Assembly (NCBI GenBank): GCA_034440635.1
Contig: JAOTON010000204.1
Coordinates: 434,001-498,000, forward strand
Reading direction: 5' to 3'
Length of the DNA: 64,000 nt
Origin: Lepas anatifera
Lineage: Eukaryota > Arthropoda > Thecostraca > Lepadidae
Shown here: piece after piece, positions 48,707-61,900 of the stretch
How positions within the stretch are numbered: position 1 is the first letter of the stretch
Layout of the letters: every line of letters starts with the position of its first letter
The notes under the pieces: model-generated
Databases searched by the model: none
Told to the model about the DNA's origin: nothing
What the model saw: only the letters and a program-made list of their open reading frames with translations
Program-made: the position numbers and the translations under genes

Positions 48707-48800
48707 ACGCCACTCTCTCGCCGGCCGGCCAGTTTCGGAACTCAATTCCGACTTCGGGATTGAAACTAGATATATGGGGCCAATAACACGCAAATGCGCG

Positions 48801-48806
48801 ATTAAA
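48801..48806 (+). terminator. Candidate poly(A) signal of the tetraspanin
   Basis: ATTAAA, 95 bases after the exon 5b stop. Variant hexamer; not proven. Confidence 0.35.
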
Positions 48807-50121
48807 TCTTATCAAAGTTGTTAATAATTGTGGGAATATATTTAGAGCTATATTTTATAATTTAATAGTACGCTAACATGTCTTCAAGTTTCAGTAGAAA
48901 GTGAGCTCTGCATACCATTACTACATGAAGAATAAGTAAATTAGTCGATATCAGGATTGGAAAAGAGTGGTGTAATACGTTGCACTTTCAGCTGCTGTTC
49001 GCACCTAAATTAGACATGGCGACAGCCGCCTCCCAGAATAGGTCCTGTTCGGTTTCAGGAGTTTCATCGCTCGTGAAGGCATAATGTTTTCATTAATGAG
49101 TCGCGCCAAAACGTATTCATCGCACTTGATTAATAAATACATTTGGTTGCGATGATTCCGACTCGCACAGCAGGAATGCTAATTTGGACATATTTTTTAC
49201 CGCGCCCTCAGTTAAAAAAAATTTGGACACATGAACGCAAAACAATTTTAAAAAAATTGGCACATTGCTGGTGAAGTCAGTTAAAACTACGGCTCAGACA
49301 TAACTCCAACGAGACAATTTGTTCATTAAATGAGAGCTTAAACCTCATTTCATTGCTACAGCCAGATTATGGTGGACAGTAATTTAGTTAGAAGTGTTTA
49401 ATTCGAAGGAACATGTGCCATTCATGTGGGATTGAAACTGAGGTAACTGGTGTATGTCTGAGATAACCTGCTAACAAAATCCCTGAATGATCCTCGGCTC
49501 GTGCCAAACGTTCTGGTTGCGAAGCAGATAAGGTTTCCCCAGCGGAATTCCGCCCTGTGTCTACCCCTCTCCGCGCCCAGCCGAAGCGTTGCAATAGAGG
49601 GTACGAGACGGTGCTTGTCCCCCCTCTGAAGGCATTTATCACTGCGGAATCGGCCATTTCGAAACAAAGGAAATCGGGATTTAGTCTTCTCTGCAAGATT
49701 GATATCCTAGTTCAAGTCCCATACAGGTACCATATTCGTTAAGTCGATATGACGCTGTCGACCCCTTCACTGTTGGCAGGTAGTGCTCTTATCAGGGCAC
49801 GCCATACTTGGGAATCCGCTAGGACTTGAACCCGGCATACTTCCTTCAGTAGGCGACCGTTCAGTACCACTGTTGCACGCTTCTGCTCGAGTCGACGGGC
49901 GAAGTGGAACTAAATTAACGATGTTTTATTTAGGGCGCGGGAAAAAGTAATACGAATTATTCATTTTTCTAAGTGCATCGAAATCAGCGCGACGAAAACA
50001 TTTCCAAGAACGAGCATCTACAGGTCCGATGAAAAGCCTGAAACCGGTCCATTCAGCCCGGGCCGGTCTCCAGCGAAAGTAAGCGAGCTGCAGTGTAACT
50101 TCACGTCGTTCTAGGGTTATC
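48807..50121. other. Unassigned intergenic sequence
   Basis: No gene recognised apart from a weak tRNA-like stretch at about 49800-49880. Confidence 0.4.
49800..49880 (-). repeat. tRNA-like sequence, possible SINE head
   Basis: On the minus strand GGTTCAAGTCC is a B-box match and AGTGGTACTGAACGG resembles an A box about 30 bases upstream. Stems are imperfect, so a functional tRNA is unlikely. Confidence 0.3.
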
Positions 50122-50706
50122 TCAACCGGGTGGGGCTAATACGGATAGTGGGAGGGACGGTGATGGTTTTCGGTCGGGAGAAGTGTCCTGGTTTTGGCGG
50201 TTGCCGGTCCTCGGCGTTCTGGACAGGCGCCGACGGCTCCGGCCAGTTTGTGCCATTGGCGGCTGTGGAGGCGGGCTCACGACGATGAAGTGCGGGTTGC
50301 CGCCGCCGCCCCTATGTTCGTTTCTCCCTGAGAAGTGAACGGTGGAACCGGCCGGGCGAGAACCTGATGGTGTCGTTGGTTGTATCTGCCGGCAAACTTG
50401 CATGCATATTTTGCTGGGGAAGTTGTGGCCCGGGTAATCGGTGTATAATCGTGCTGTTTGTGCGCGACAAATCATTCCACTTATTCTGTGTGTGACGCGC
50501 CGCTCAAATTCTCTAAGGGGAGAATGGACTTGTTTCAAGGTTTCTATTTTGTTCAGGGTCACGATGCTGTCCTTTGTCTTAACCTTTCTTCTCGTGGTAT
50601 TATGTTTATGATGCTTCCCTTCTGTATTCACCTGGTTTCGAGTTATTAAACAGCCTGTAGAATCTGGGACGCTACCCACAGATGAGATGCTCACAAGTGA
50701 TGTCAA
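50122..50706 (-). other. 194-codon open frame, unrecognised
   Basis: Starts with ATG at 50706. Basic and Ser/Pro/Arg-rich toward the C-terminus (PPPQPPMAQTGRSRRRL). It has no domain I recognise and no clear splice or repeat context. It could be a remnant of a retrotransposon ORF1 or chance. Confidence 0.2.
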
Positions 50707-51984
50707 TACGTCGCATTGTCTGTCCTCTAATAAATGACGAGGCCGTCACCGAGCGTTTAGCAGTTGCTGGTCGGTGGTATTGTCGGGCCGGGGCCGGGGA
50801 ACCTGGCCCCACCTAGCGAATGAGGAGACATGCCTCCCTCCTCCACAATTGTATGATATCGGATGTTTGTGCCTTTCCCCTTACGTTTCTATTTAGAAAT
50901 TGTTTGGAGTAACTTAGTTGGGAGAATGTTGGAACAGTTTCTGCCTCTGTGGTCCCCGTAAAAGGTCACCAGCAGGATGAAGATTCTTAATTTCTTAACA
51001 TTGATGAGGGTTCTTAATTTATGAACGTGTTGCCCAGAAAAAAGCTTGTTTTTAATAGGAATTGTTGGGTTATAGTAAAAATTAACCCTCTCCCCAATAG
51101 GGAATGGTGTCTAAACACCACTCCTCGGATCCTTCCCAGACAGTCCGAAAATGGTGGCGCGGAGCTCCTCCAAACCTGGCACAACTTGATCTTGATCATT
51201 TTCACAACTGTACCCATACGCGTTATTCACTCTCCGATTTTGGATTAGCGTGGTTTCAGTGCTTCAGTGAGAGTGGTTGTACAGCGGGGTACGCTGTGCG
51301 CGCATGGGAGCAACACGGAGATCGCCGCACGAAAAACATGGGCAGGGGTGTGGATGTTTTCAAATGATTGGGGGTGCCCAAATTCGAGACAATGTCAACA
51401 ACCACCGTCATAGTAATCAAATATAACGCGTGTTTTGGCCTTCTCACCCTCCCGTTGAAGAGCAAAGGCTAATTCAAGGTCCTTGAAATGAAAAATGTGA
51501 AAATTTAAATGGCATTTTAACACTACTCCAAAGTTTCATTGGGGGTACCCGGGCATCCCTAATGAGATATAAATTGACAACCCTGGTAAAAAGTTATCTT
51601 CTTCAAGACATTGTGGTAAAGTTGGATATTTGTTTTAACATTGCTCTACTTTGTGGATAATTTGTGATTTTTTTTCGAAATGCACTCGTTTAAAAGACAT
51701 CCATGCCTGAAAATCATAGACAATCATCCACACCGGCATGTACGATTCGGAGAAAGTATTCTTTCGAAAGCGCCATACGTTACCTTGGGATGTCGCCCCG
51801 AAAGCAAAATTATATCGGGTTATAAAGTTAATGTGGCAGGATGCCTGCCCACCATCAAAATAAGAATGCAGCCTCTTTTCTGGTACAGTGCCCCAAAAAC
51901 TGATCCAAATCAGATGATGTAGAGAGGGGCATTGTTGGATCTGGAGTGGCGGCTTTTGGAGGGGCAGTAGGGCTAAAAATCGTA
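50707..51984. other. Unassigned intergenic sequence
   Basis: No gene or repeat recognised. Confidence 0.4.
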
Positions 51985-52280
51985 AGTATTGGCAGGGGCG
52001 CAGCCAGACCTTTGATATGGGGGGCACACCAACTTTGAGAGGCACCCCGGGGAAAAAGGGCAATTTTTAACGTTACCTAAATAACTTACTATATCTTTGT
52101 TTATATCATTTTTGGGCATCTTTGGTTCAATAAAATGCAAATAAATCATTGACGGAGAAGGAAAACTTGATTAAAACTGAAAAAAGAAAACACCACCACC
52201 AAAATGTCATGGAAGTAGCCAAAACACGACTGTTTTGGATAGATTTAAGGGTAAATCAGCCAACTCATGCAAGTACTTTA

Positions 52281-54327
52281 CCTTCGCCCGGGTGGGGGGT
52301 CTTTTTAGACCCCCCTCGGGTTTTGATACCATACACGTATATTCACACTACGGGGCGATACATGATCCATACAGTGATTTAAAAAAACAAGAAAACAAGC
52401 CCTGGCCGTGGTGGGCAAAGATAAACTACACACGGAGGCGCTGGGCCCCGAACCCGTGACCGCCGACGGCGCGAGCGCTCTAAATTACGCCCAGACGGGC
52501 ACGGGCTCGGAGCCCAGCAGACGCCCACCGGCCGGGTGAGTGGACAAATACATCAGAATGATAATGAGCAGTACAAGATCGGTACAAGCAACACACAGCT
52601 AAGGCGTGAGCGACACCAATAAAATACGGAGGCGGTCTCACACCGCGCAGACACCGCCCAGCATCAGCAACGTAGACCCGGCGAATCCACCACACCGCCC
52701 CGGCGAAACGCACAACGCTCTGTCCACCCGGGCATCAACAACCGGACTCTGAAGCCGGGCCCTCGACTCGCAGCCGACCCCGCCGGGGACGGGATCCGGC
52801 TGATCGGCCGCAGGACAACTCAACGGCTCGGCAGCCTACGAACTTCCCCGACTCCGCTGTGGAAGTCCCGCGGCGGCGGGACCCTCCGAAGAATCCTCGC
52901 CACCGGCCCCGCCGCCCAGGAGACATACCGTCAGACTCGAGGGGGCGGACTCCTGATCTCCCTCTCCGGAGCCCGCGGAGCCGCCCGTCCAGGAGGCGCC
53001 GCCACCCCGATGTCCAGCCGGAGGCGCAGAACCAGTCCCGCGTCGACAGACGAAGACCGCCGTATCCGAGGAAGTTTGACGCCGCACCCCCACCGCAGAA
53101 GAAACCTTATCCTCCGCAGATCGGCGACGCCGGGGCGCTGCCCGCGCCGCCAGCGCACAACGTCGGGGCCAGAAAACGTCCGAGGTGATCAAAAACGGCG
53201 GCGCGCAGTGCCGCCAAACTGGGTCTGGCTGTTCCTTCATCATTTTGACATATTTCCTGAAAATTTTGGCTCAAGGTCATATCAGGTCAGGTCACCAGGC
53301 CAGGTGAAGTGACCTCACCTCAAAAAATACTTAGGACCGCATAACTAAAAGAAGGGTTAATCGATCAAGTTGAAACTCATACCACATATTGGGCCCACCA
53401 AGAGCTACAACATTTGTTCCGGGATTTTTGATATTGGTGACCTAAGGTCATGTGCAGAGCATGACCTCCCCATTGTAAATACATGGGGAAAATCACGAAA
53501 TGAGCTTTTCTCAGTAAGTATGGATGAAATCAACTTCAAACATCGGTTGTGACTTGCTCTTAGCCCATTTCTGAAGCTGATAACAAAAGTTTGACTTGTG
53601 ACCTTTAAAAGGTCACTTTAGGTCAAATAAGCGTTTTTTGGTGTTTTTCTCTATAAATTTTGAATAAACTAAGATAGAGCTTTTATTTTGTCACCGAAGT
53701 GTTTGTATAGTCACTGGAAGTCAAATGATATACATCATGACTATACCAGGTCAAGTTGGGTCAGACCGTTGACCTGGGTAAGGTCAAATTCTTAAATTTG
53801 ACCTGGCATAGCAATATCATATATCATTCGATTCGTATTGACGAGAGGATTGCAATGGTGCATAAACTATGGTTGTACCTTGTTTGGTTTGGAAGCTATT
53901 AGCGAAAAAGTAAACGCCCTTATGCATGGGTGGCTATGGACATTCCCAAGAAAATGCCCAATATTTAGTGACCTGTAGCTCCCTAGGCTTTGACCTGACA
54001 CGAAAATGAATGCTACTGCAATGAAAGCGCATCTCAAGAGCTTTCGAATGGTGTTAGAAAAATGTTTCTAGCTATCATAGTTTCTGAGATATATGAGGTT
54101 TTCTTAGTACACCTCATATTAGCGATTTTGACCTATTTTGACCTCTGGTGACCTTGATATTGACCTGACAAGAAAAATGACTGAAGTATTTCCGATATCA
54201 TTTTCGAAGAGCTGTCGATTGCCGTTTTGCGATTTTTTCTAGCTCTCTTAGTTTTTGAGATCGTGGGGGTCTTTTGTAGCCCCCCCACCAGGGCGAAGGT
54301 GGCTCATACCCGCCACCGGGGCAAGGG
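52281..54327. mobile_element. TTAA-type element inserted in hAT-like copy 2
   Basis: Comparison with copy 1 (acttaacatcag) places the insertion between TTTA (52277-52280) and TTAA (54328-54331). The left end reads CCTTCGCCCGGGTGGGGGGT; the right end, read inward, has CCCTTGCCCCGGTGGCGGG and then CCACCTTCGCCCTGGTGGGG. The left end therefore seems to lack the outer ~27 bases. The interior shares 'ccgggattttt' and TGACCT-rich text with the element at 44089-47985. Confidence 0.65.
52440..53190. other. GC-rich segment with Arg/Pro-rich frames
   Basis: Inside the TTAA-type element. A plus-strand frame open from 52676 to 53188 (170 codons) encodes an Arg/Pro-rich peptide, but frames of similar size occur on other registers too, so composition alone may explain them. 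A tRNA-like stretch (B box GGTTCGGGGCC on minus) lies at about 52440-52495. Confidence 0.3.
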
Positions 54328-57300
54328 TTAACATCAGAGAAATCAGGAGAGCATGTAATATATGTTCCCATGTGCAAGTTAAGGCATATTGGAGTCGAAA
54401 ATTCATTTGTTATGCCCACTGGTTTTGACGTGACGAGTGAGCCCTGGCTGAACGCGGATTATGTTCCTTGCCTCCCACAATCGCCGTGGGACGAGGAGTG
54501 GCATAGTGCCTTTGGAAGAACATAATTTTTGCTGCCGGAATAATTTTGGAGATACATTTTGAACGCGTTTATTAAGTTCCATATTCTCAAGGATAGGTCC
54601 CAGTTAAGAGTAAATAAAAGGTGAACAGGCCGGTGGTTTGGATGGGGGTGGTGGGACAGAGTTGAAAATTGTGAAAACTAGTTCTTCATTTAAATTAATA
54701 AGTAGAAATCCTGGTCTAGGGAACTGTGCTCAGAGCTCAGGGGCACATACTTTTTACCGTCCCCAGAATCCACCAGTATAATAAGCAATTTATATAACCA
54801 GGGGTGCCTAGGCACCACAAGCCGTTTTAGAGATTCCTCATTCCTCGTTAGCTCCGTTTTACAAGGGGAGTTTCCATCGTGTTCTTATTCCCCATCTATT
54901 CAAGATCAGCTCTTGGGCCCCCAAGTGTGGATCAGAGGCCTCCAGAGCAGCTTCCCCCATCCCCCAGTTGTGTCTCCAGGGACTAGACTAGCTCAGTGAC
55001 CCCGCCCCGAGATTATGTGAGTTGGCCTTGTGTTCTTATTATCTGTCTATTCAAGACCACCTCAGGGGCCCCTGATGTAGATCAGGCCCCCAGAGCGGCT
55101 CATGCTTCACCCAGGGACTAGACTAGCTCATTGGCCCCAGAAATAAGGTCATCAGACTAGCTCAATGGGCCACAGATAGGCTCATAGGGCCTTAAACCAG
55201 TTCAGGAAGCCCCAGAACAGTTTAAGGGGCAAGATCACCTCAGGGGGCCTCAAGCCAACTTAAGGGGCTCTCACAAGCTCAGCGCCCAGACCAGCTCAGG
55301 GTACCCTCAGAACCCAGAACCGCTCTTGGGCCCCACATCAGCTCTTGGGTCCCCAGATTAGTTCAGGGGCCTCAAATCAGGTCAGGGGGCAAGATCAAGT
55401 CAGAGGCACTAAATAAGCTCAGTGATACCTAATCAGCTCGGGGCCCAATCAGTTCAAAAGCCTCAGAGCTGCTCAGGGGCCACCAGATCAGCTCATAGGG
55501 CACCAGATCAGCTTCGGGGACAAACCATCAGATCAGTGGTCCCCGACCAGCTCGGGGTCCAGATCAGCTCGGGAATACCAGATCAAGTCCGGAGGCACTT
55601 AATCAGCTCAGGAGCCCCATTCCATCTCAGGCGCCCTCACCAACCCCTGTGGGCCCAGCTCAGCTCAGGACCTGGGAGCTGCTCAGGAAATCACGTAATC
55701 AACCCAGGAGGCCCGGGTCCGCTTAAAGGGCACCATATTAGCCATGGGGGCACCAGACTAGCTCAGAGGGAATCATATGGGATCAGGAGACACGCTGATC
55801 ACTCAGCAGGCACCAGATCGACTCGGGGGGCACTAGTTAAGTTCAGGGGGCAGTATATCTGCTCAGGGTGCACCAGATCGATCACCTCAGGGGGAAATTC
55901 AAGTCAGGGGCACTAAATCAGCTCAGGGATCCCTCACCAGCTCGAGGCCCAATCAGTTCAAAAGCCCCAGAGCTGCTCAGGGGACACCAGATACCCATAG
56001 GGCACCATATCAGCTTCGGGTACAAACAATCAGATCAGTGGTCCCCGACCAGCTCGGGAATACCAGATCACGTCAGGAGGCACTTAATCAGCTCAGGAGC
56101 CCCATACCCTCTCAGGGACCCTCATCAGCCTCTGTGGGCCCAGCTCAGCTCAGGGCTTTAGAGCTGCTCATGAAATCAAGTAAGGAGGCCCAGGTCAGCT
56201 TAAATGGCACCAGATTAGCTCAGGGGGCACCAGACTAGCTCAGGGGGCACCAGACTAGCTCAGAGGGCATCAGATGGGCTCAGGAGTCACCAGATTGACT
56301 CAAGGGTATTAGTGCAGCTCAGGTGGCACCAGATCGATCGCTCAGGGGCCCAGATCAGCTCCCAGCCCCCCCCAGACTATGACAGGGGCCTACATCAGCT
56401 CAGGGAGCAACATACAGCTCAGGAGACACAAGATGGGCTCAGGGTCCACCAAACCACCAGCTCAGGGGGGCACCAGACCATCTAAGGAGACATCAATAAA
56501 CAGCTGAGGGGACACCTAATCAGCTGAAGAGGCACCATATTGACTTAAGACACCGTAGATCAACTTGGGGAGGCATGAGATAAGCTCGGGGGCCCGAATC
56601 AGCTCAAGGGACACTAAATCAGCTCTTAAGGCACTGAGCAAGCTCGGAGGCATTAGACTAACTCAGAGAGCATTATATAGGTTCAGGAGGCACAATCATT
56701 TGCTCAGTGGGGCACTCGATTGACTCATGGGCACCAGATCAGCTTAGAGGGCAAGTAATTAGCTCAAGGGGCCAAAACCAGCTGAGCGGCCACGAGATGA
56801 GCTCAAGGGGCACCAGATTAGCTTCACTCGTACGATTATTGGCGACGATGAGGCATTAGGTGGACACTTACTAGGTGTCCATACTCTTTCCGGGTGCTTA
56901 GAAAGGCGACAGAATGCCCTAGCTGACCGAAAACGGTATTAAATTGTCCCAACAATAGTTTCAATGGCTACATGCGGTCCAGTTACATCTAGGTTCAACG
57001 GTGTAGGGCACTAAATTTCGAGCGGTACGGCCAAAATTGGGTACACCACCTGGAAATCAAAAGGGCACCCGGCAGTAATGGGGAGAATGTGCCCCCTGTG
57101 CCCCTTGGCTGCACCCCTGGACAGAGTAGATCAACTCCGGGAGGCATTAAAAATAAACTCAGGGGGGCCCGGATCAGCTCAAGGGGCACTAAAACCGCTA
57201 ATAGGGCACCAGGCAAGCTCGGATGCACCAGACTAACTTAGAAAGCATTACATAGGTTCAGAAGGCACAATTATTTTCTCGGGGGGGCACCAGATTGACT

Positions 57301-58237
57301 ACGAGGGCATCGGATCAGATCAGAGGGCACATGATCAGCTCCAGGGAGCACCAGATGAGCTCCGCCCGTACGATTATTAGCGACGATGAGGCATTATCTG
57401 GAAACGGATTATGTGTCTATACTCTTCCCGGGTGCTTGAAAAGGCGACAGAATGCCCTAGCTGACCTAAAAAGCACTTAATTGTCAAATAATAGTTGAAA
57501 TCGCTAAATGCAGTCTAGTTCCACCTATGTTCAACGGCGTAGGGCACTAAATTTCGAGCAGCACGGCCCAAAAGGGGTACACCACCTGGCAATCAAAAGG
57601 GCACTCGGCACCGATGGGGGCCGTGCCCCTGTGCCCCCTGGCTGCGCCCCTGGACAGAAGATAAACTCTGGGAGGCATTAAATAAGTTCAGGGGCCCGGA
57701 CCAGCTCAAGGGACACTAAAACAGCTAATAGGGCACCAGGCAAGCTCGGAGGTATCAGACTAACTCAAATAGCATCATATAGGTTCAGAAGGTACAATTA
57801 TTTTCTCAGGGGGTGGGGCACCAGATTGACTACGAGGGCATCAGATCAGCTCAGAGGGCACATGATCAGCTCCAGGGGCCAAGAGCACCGCTCAGGGGCA
57901 CCAGATGAGCTCAAGGGGCACCAGATTAGCTCCGCCCGTACGATTATTGGCGACGATGAGGCATTATCTGGAAACGGATTACGTGCCTATACTCTTCCCG
58001 GGTGCTTGGAAAAGCGACAGAATGCCCTAACTGACCAAAAAAGGCACTTAATTGTCAAACAATAGCTTAAATCGCTAAATGCAGTCTAGTTCCATCTAGG
58101 CTCAACGGCGTAGGGCACTAAATTTCGAGCGGCACGGCCCAAATAGGGTACACCGCCTGGCAATCAAAAGGGCACTCAGGCACCGATGGGGGCACGTGCC
58201 CCCTGTGCCCCCCCCTGGCTGCGACCCTGAGTATTGG

Positions 58238-58480
58238 TGTAAATCGGAGGGTTGAGGGGAGGGAGGAGAATACCTTATTCCTCGCCCCTGATGAAGGTTC
58301 CACTCGTGCCGACTGGGCATCCCCAAATATTTCGGGAAAATTATAACCATGACAGAATATATTACATGAGGAAACCAGCCTTTGCCAACAGGGACCCTGT
58401 CTCCTTTTCTCCATAAATTTCACATGGTTCGGTAAAAAATTATTTCTGCAAATACCGTACAACTATGCTTAACATTTATA
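58238..58480. other. Unassigned intergenic sequence
   Basis: No feature seen. Confidence 0.4.
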
Positions 58481-58924
58481 AGGCGCGCCTTTCTCCAAAG
58501 TCGAAGGTAAAGCCAGCGCTGAAATCACCCTGCCCACCGTTGGACAGCCGCCAGCCATGGGTGGCGTAACACCTGCTCCGTGCATCCAGGTGGGGGCAGA
58601 CGAGGCACGTGCCCTGACCCGATCCAGCATCGGAACGCCCCCGCCCTCCCCGCCTGATCGTCTCACGTGACCGTCCGCGCCTCCTTTGCTCTTCATACGG
58701 CAGCTTACTACCACTGTGGCCCCCACAACCCCTATCGGACTTCCCGGATCCATCTCAGTATAGCGTGTAACGTTTAGTGTCATCCATTCCACTTTGACGC
58801 GGTCGAACTCGCACGCGACTGCTGGGACCTTGAGAGCGGTGTCGTGCTCGGCGAGCGGGAGTGCTTAAGAGCGGTGGAGGCTGCAGGCGTGCTGGTAGTA
58901 CTCGCTGGATCTCGGCCCGCCACC
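58481..58924 (+). promoter_or_regulatory. CpG-rich candidate promoter / 5' UTR
   Basis: Starts with ggcgcgcc and is markedly richer in CG dinucleotides than its surroundings, leading to a Kozak-type start at 58925. A core promoter element was not assigned. Confidence 0.35.
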
Positions 58925-58933
58925 ATGAACGCG
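58925..58933 (+). CDS. Possible first coding exon of a third gene
   Basis: CCGCCACCATGAACGCG|gtaagt: an excellent Kozak context followed after three codons (M-N-A) by a consensus donor at 58934. Such very short first coding exons exist, but no downstream exon was recognised before the window ends, so the gene cannot be named. Confidence 0.35.
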
Positions 58934-59022
58934 GTAAGTCGCGCCCGCACGGAACCCACCCACATGTGATACTGGTCAGTGGAGAGGGACGACTTTCGTC
59001 CCATCGTTTTACATTTTTAAGC

Positions 59023-60525
59023 TACGATAAATCGTTACAAAAACCCTCCAATTATCACTTTTTATTTCCATAAAGTTTGCGTGTGGGGTTATTTGGAGCG
59101 TTGGATTCACCTCTAAAGTTTCCAGCTCAGTCTGACCTACCGTTGCTGAGTTATAGCGTTGGGAATTTTCGTCAGGTCTCCATATGCAGAACTATCTTTG
59201 TACGTCTGTGTTTCTAGCTTAGATTTACCTATTATTAGATTTATTACGATGTTTCCAATTATACATCATTCAAAATTCAACTCAGAGGGCACTCAACGTT
59301 ATGACCCATGGATTTTTCAACAAGATTTTGGACGTTGAACGTGGGCTTTTCTTGGTTTAGCCCAGCTCATCCAGACCACTGAAAAAGCTTTTAGTTGTCT
59401 AAATTGTATTTTGTTTTCCAAACTGTTTGCCTCAAATCAAGTTCAGGGATCGGGGTTTTCATTTTATTTTTTACATTATATCACCAGTCACGTTTGCACC
59501 AACATACCATAACACTGGACGCAATGACGGTATATTTTCAGAACCGTGCGCCGAAGGGGCCCAAGATATAACTTACACGAAATACAAAACCTGCCTGCAT
59601 CACTTGTGTGTTTTGAAATAAGCCCAACCCTTGGTCTGATAGCAGGCCCGTCATAGCCCCCGGCGATATTTTTAGGAGGAAACGATGGAGTCCTGTGCTG
59701 TTGTGCTTGTTATACCTCACTCGTTTTCCAGCATTCCCAACATTTGTAAGCCTGAGTTATCATTCTCAGGTCATGTTGCGGTAAATCGTTTTTGACTGGG
59801 ACATATTAAGTTCTTTCAAGAGTTGTTTAAGACGCCAGTCGTATTTCGGTTGTATTTTCGGAGCTTTCGAATGTCATGCGACTATCTTCGTCAGCGAAAG
59901 ATTGCTCAGCCAGCACCTAATTTGGCATTACAGAAGTTTGAGAAGACACTCGTGCTAAAAATTCAAACTTTACTAGTGATTTGTTGAAAAAAAGAATAAT
60001 GAACATACAATTTCAACAATTTAATTGAGTTAAGAATCACAAAGGCAAATACGTTTTAATGCAGTACACACACGGGAAGGTCATACGTATACAAAAGTCT
60101 AGATCATCCTACACCTACGTCAAAGACCGAGAAGTGAGGTATTGCCGAACACGACGCGAAAACTTATTAGAATACGTACCACACCAATGTTATTTCATGA
60201 AGTATAATTATAATAGTTAAGTGCCAGGTGTACCTACTTGAAAAACTTGCAACTTTGAGATAATTTTTTAGTTAATTATTTTTTATTGTTCTAATATTAT
60301 TATTGTCATTACTTTTCGACAATTAGTTAAGTATTTGTTATTGTTCTAGTATTATTATTGTCCTTACTTTTTGACAACCTGCCAAAAATGTTCGATGGTG
60401 CCACGGGTAGAACTGATCAATAGGCATTGTGAAGCCCATATCACGATATGGTCGCCCCAAGGACTACGTATATGCAATCCAATATTTATCTGAAATCAGT
60501 TCACTTCCCTGCCACCTCGCAGCAG
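59023..60525. other. Unassigned sequence with a short tandem duplication
   Basis: A/T-rich. Near 60283-60380 a ~50-base unit (ttattgttctaatattattattgtc...) occurs twice in tandem. No coding signal. Confidence 0.4.
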
Positions 60526-60527
60526 TA

Positions 60528-61496
60528 GGGAAGAGGGTGGTAAGACGGGCATAGTTGTGCTTGAGACTGTGTATCTCACTCGCTTTTCATATGGCGGTAA
60601 TTAAATTGTGCTTCAAGCTTCAGGAAACATTGTTATGTCCCTGCGCTTAAACATACTACGCGGTAAGTCGCGCCCGTACGGAACCCACCGACATGTGATA
60701 CTGGTGAGTGGAGAGGGATTACTTTCGCCTCTTCGTTTAACATTTTTAATACATCTGTGTACATTGCTCGGAGCAGTACCGTTTACCGTAGAATGCTACA
60801 ATACCCCGTCTTACCCCAACAGGTGGAGTAAGACGGTCCTCTGAAAAACAGTTCATCATATGCTAGACATTTTTTTAAAAATCTTGCCATGTGGAGCAAA
60901 AATGCGTTCTGCAACACTTTGCAGTGCATTGTTTCGATAAAACAGCGACAGAAAACTGTTTTGCCGAATTTCCATAAAATCAAAATTTTCCATTGTAGTC
61001 TAAAAATAAATGACTTACAGTTCCTATAGCTGGTTTGCAGCACACTCTGAGACTGATTCCCTTCAATCATGTAAAAACAGCAGCGATAAATATTAAAGTT
61101 TCATGGTGGTATCATATTTCACTCCGGGCCCGTCTAGTCCCATACTTTTGAAAATTCAATTCTGGGCGATCAACATGCAAGGGTAATATAAATTTTTAAT
61201 CAACCATTGCATGTTAACGCTCTCCCCTGACAAAATTTTGCATATCTGCCCTTCAAAATTGGACTGGGCACTGATAGAATGTTAGGGACAAAACTAGTAA
61301 GAATGGTAGGGTGAGCCACCAATTTTTACCTAATTTTTTTAACGATGAAATTTAGGAATTAGCGTTTTTGTCTCATGACAAGGCACCCCAAGACGCACTA
61401 CTGAAAATAATGGAACATTTATACCATTGCTGGTTTGGTCCACAGAGTCTGCCCGTCTTACCTCTCCACTCATGCCTCTCTTACCACCATCTTCCC
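60528..61496. mobile_element. TA-flanked TIR element with captured exon/intron boundary
   Basis: Left end GGGAAGAGGGTGGTAAGA, right end TCTTACCACCATCTTCCC, each next to TA. Region 60660-60750 is about 90% like 58931-59020, including the donor cgcg|gtaagt and following intron bases. Internal copies of the GTCTTACC end (near 60810 and 61450) suggest nesting. Confidence 0.55.
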
Positions 61497-61900
61497 TATA
61501 TGGCTTCGTATTAGTACATATGTGCAGATTACCCTGGTCAACAAAATTTAACTTTTGTCGTGGATGCAATATAAAATAGTCCGTTTCTAGGGTAATTTGT
61601 GGAGCTGAACACGAATCAGGCAGCAGAAATTCCGTATCAGATCAGAATTTTGGATCCAATATGTCTGTGTGTCGTCTTTGTGCAAGCCTTCTTGGCATCA
61701 GTGACATTGACAGTGCAAAACCCAAGATGTTTAGGAAAATGAACGTTTAGGTGTTTGTGGAGGCTACGGTATTCTACCTTAAACCTGATTTTCATAGACC
61801 TAGGTCAATATATTCAAGGTAAAACGAGGCCATATAGGTCAAATTTTGTATGTGCAGGGTAGCCATTGGGAAATGCCGTGATTATGCGATGAGAAGCCGG
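61497..61900. other. Unassigned sequence
   Basis: No feature seen. Confidence 0.4.

Larger units (their letters stand above)
51993..58229. mobile_element. hAT-like element with minisatellite body, copy 2
   Basis: Starts CAGGGGCGCAGCCAG (51993), ends CTGGCTGCGACCCTG (58229, one mismatch), with exact 8-bp target duplication agtattgg (51985-51992, 58230-58237). Colinear with copy 1 (31867-35913): the same left unique region, the same minisatellite (about 54900-56810) and the same right-end module three times (near 56820, 57360, 57940). It differs mainly by a 2,047-bp insertion at 52281-54327. Without it the copy is about 4.19 kb. Confidence 0.9.

Noticed and set aside
49800..49880. Functional tRNA gene on the minus strand
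   Set aside because: B box is good but the acceptor and T stems do not pair properly, so it is listed only as tRNA-like.
52676..53188. Arg/Pro-rich protein of 170 codons
   Set aside because: Kept only as a GC-rich segment: other frames on both strands are equally open and no domain is visible.
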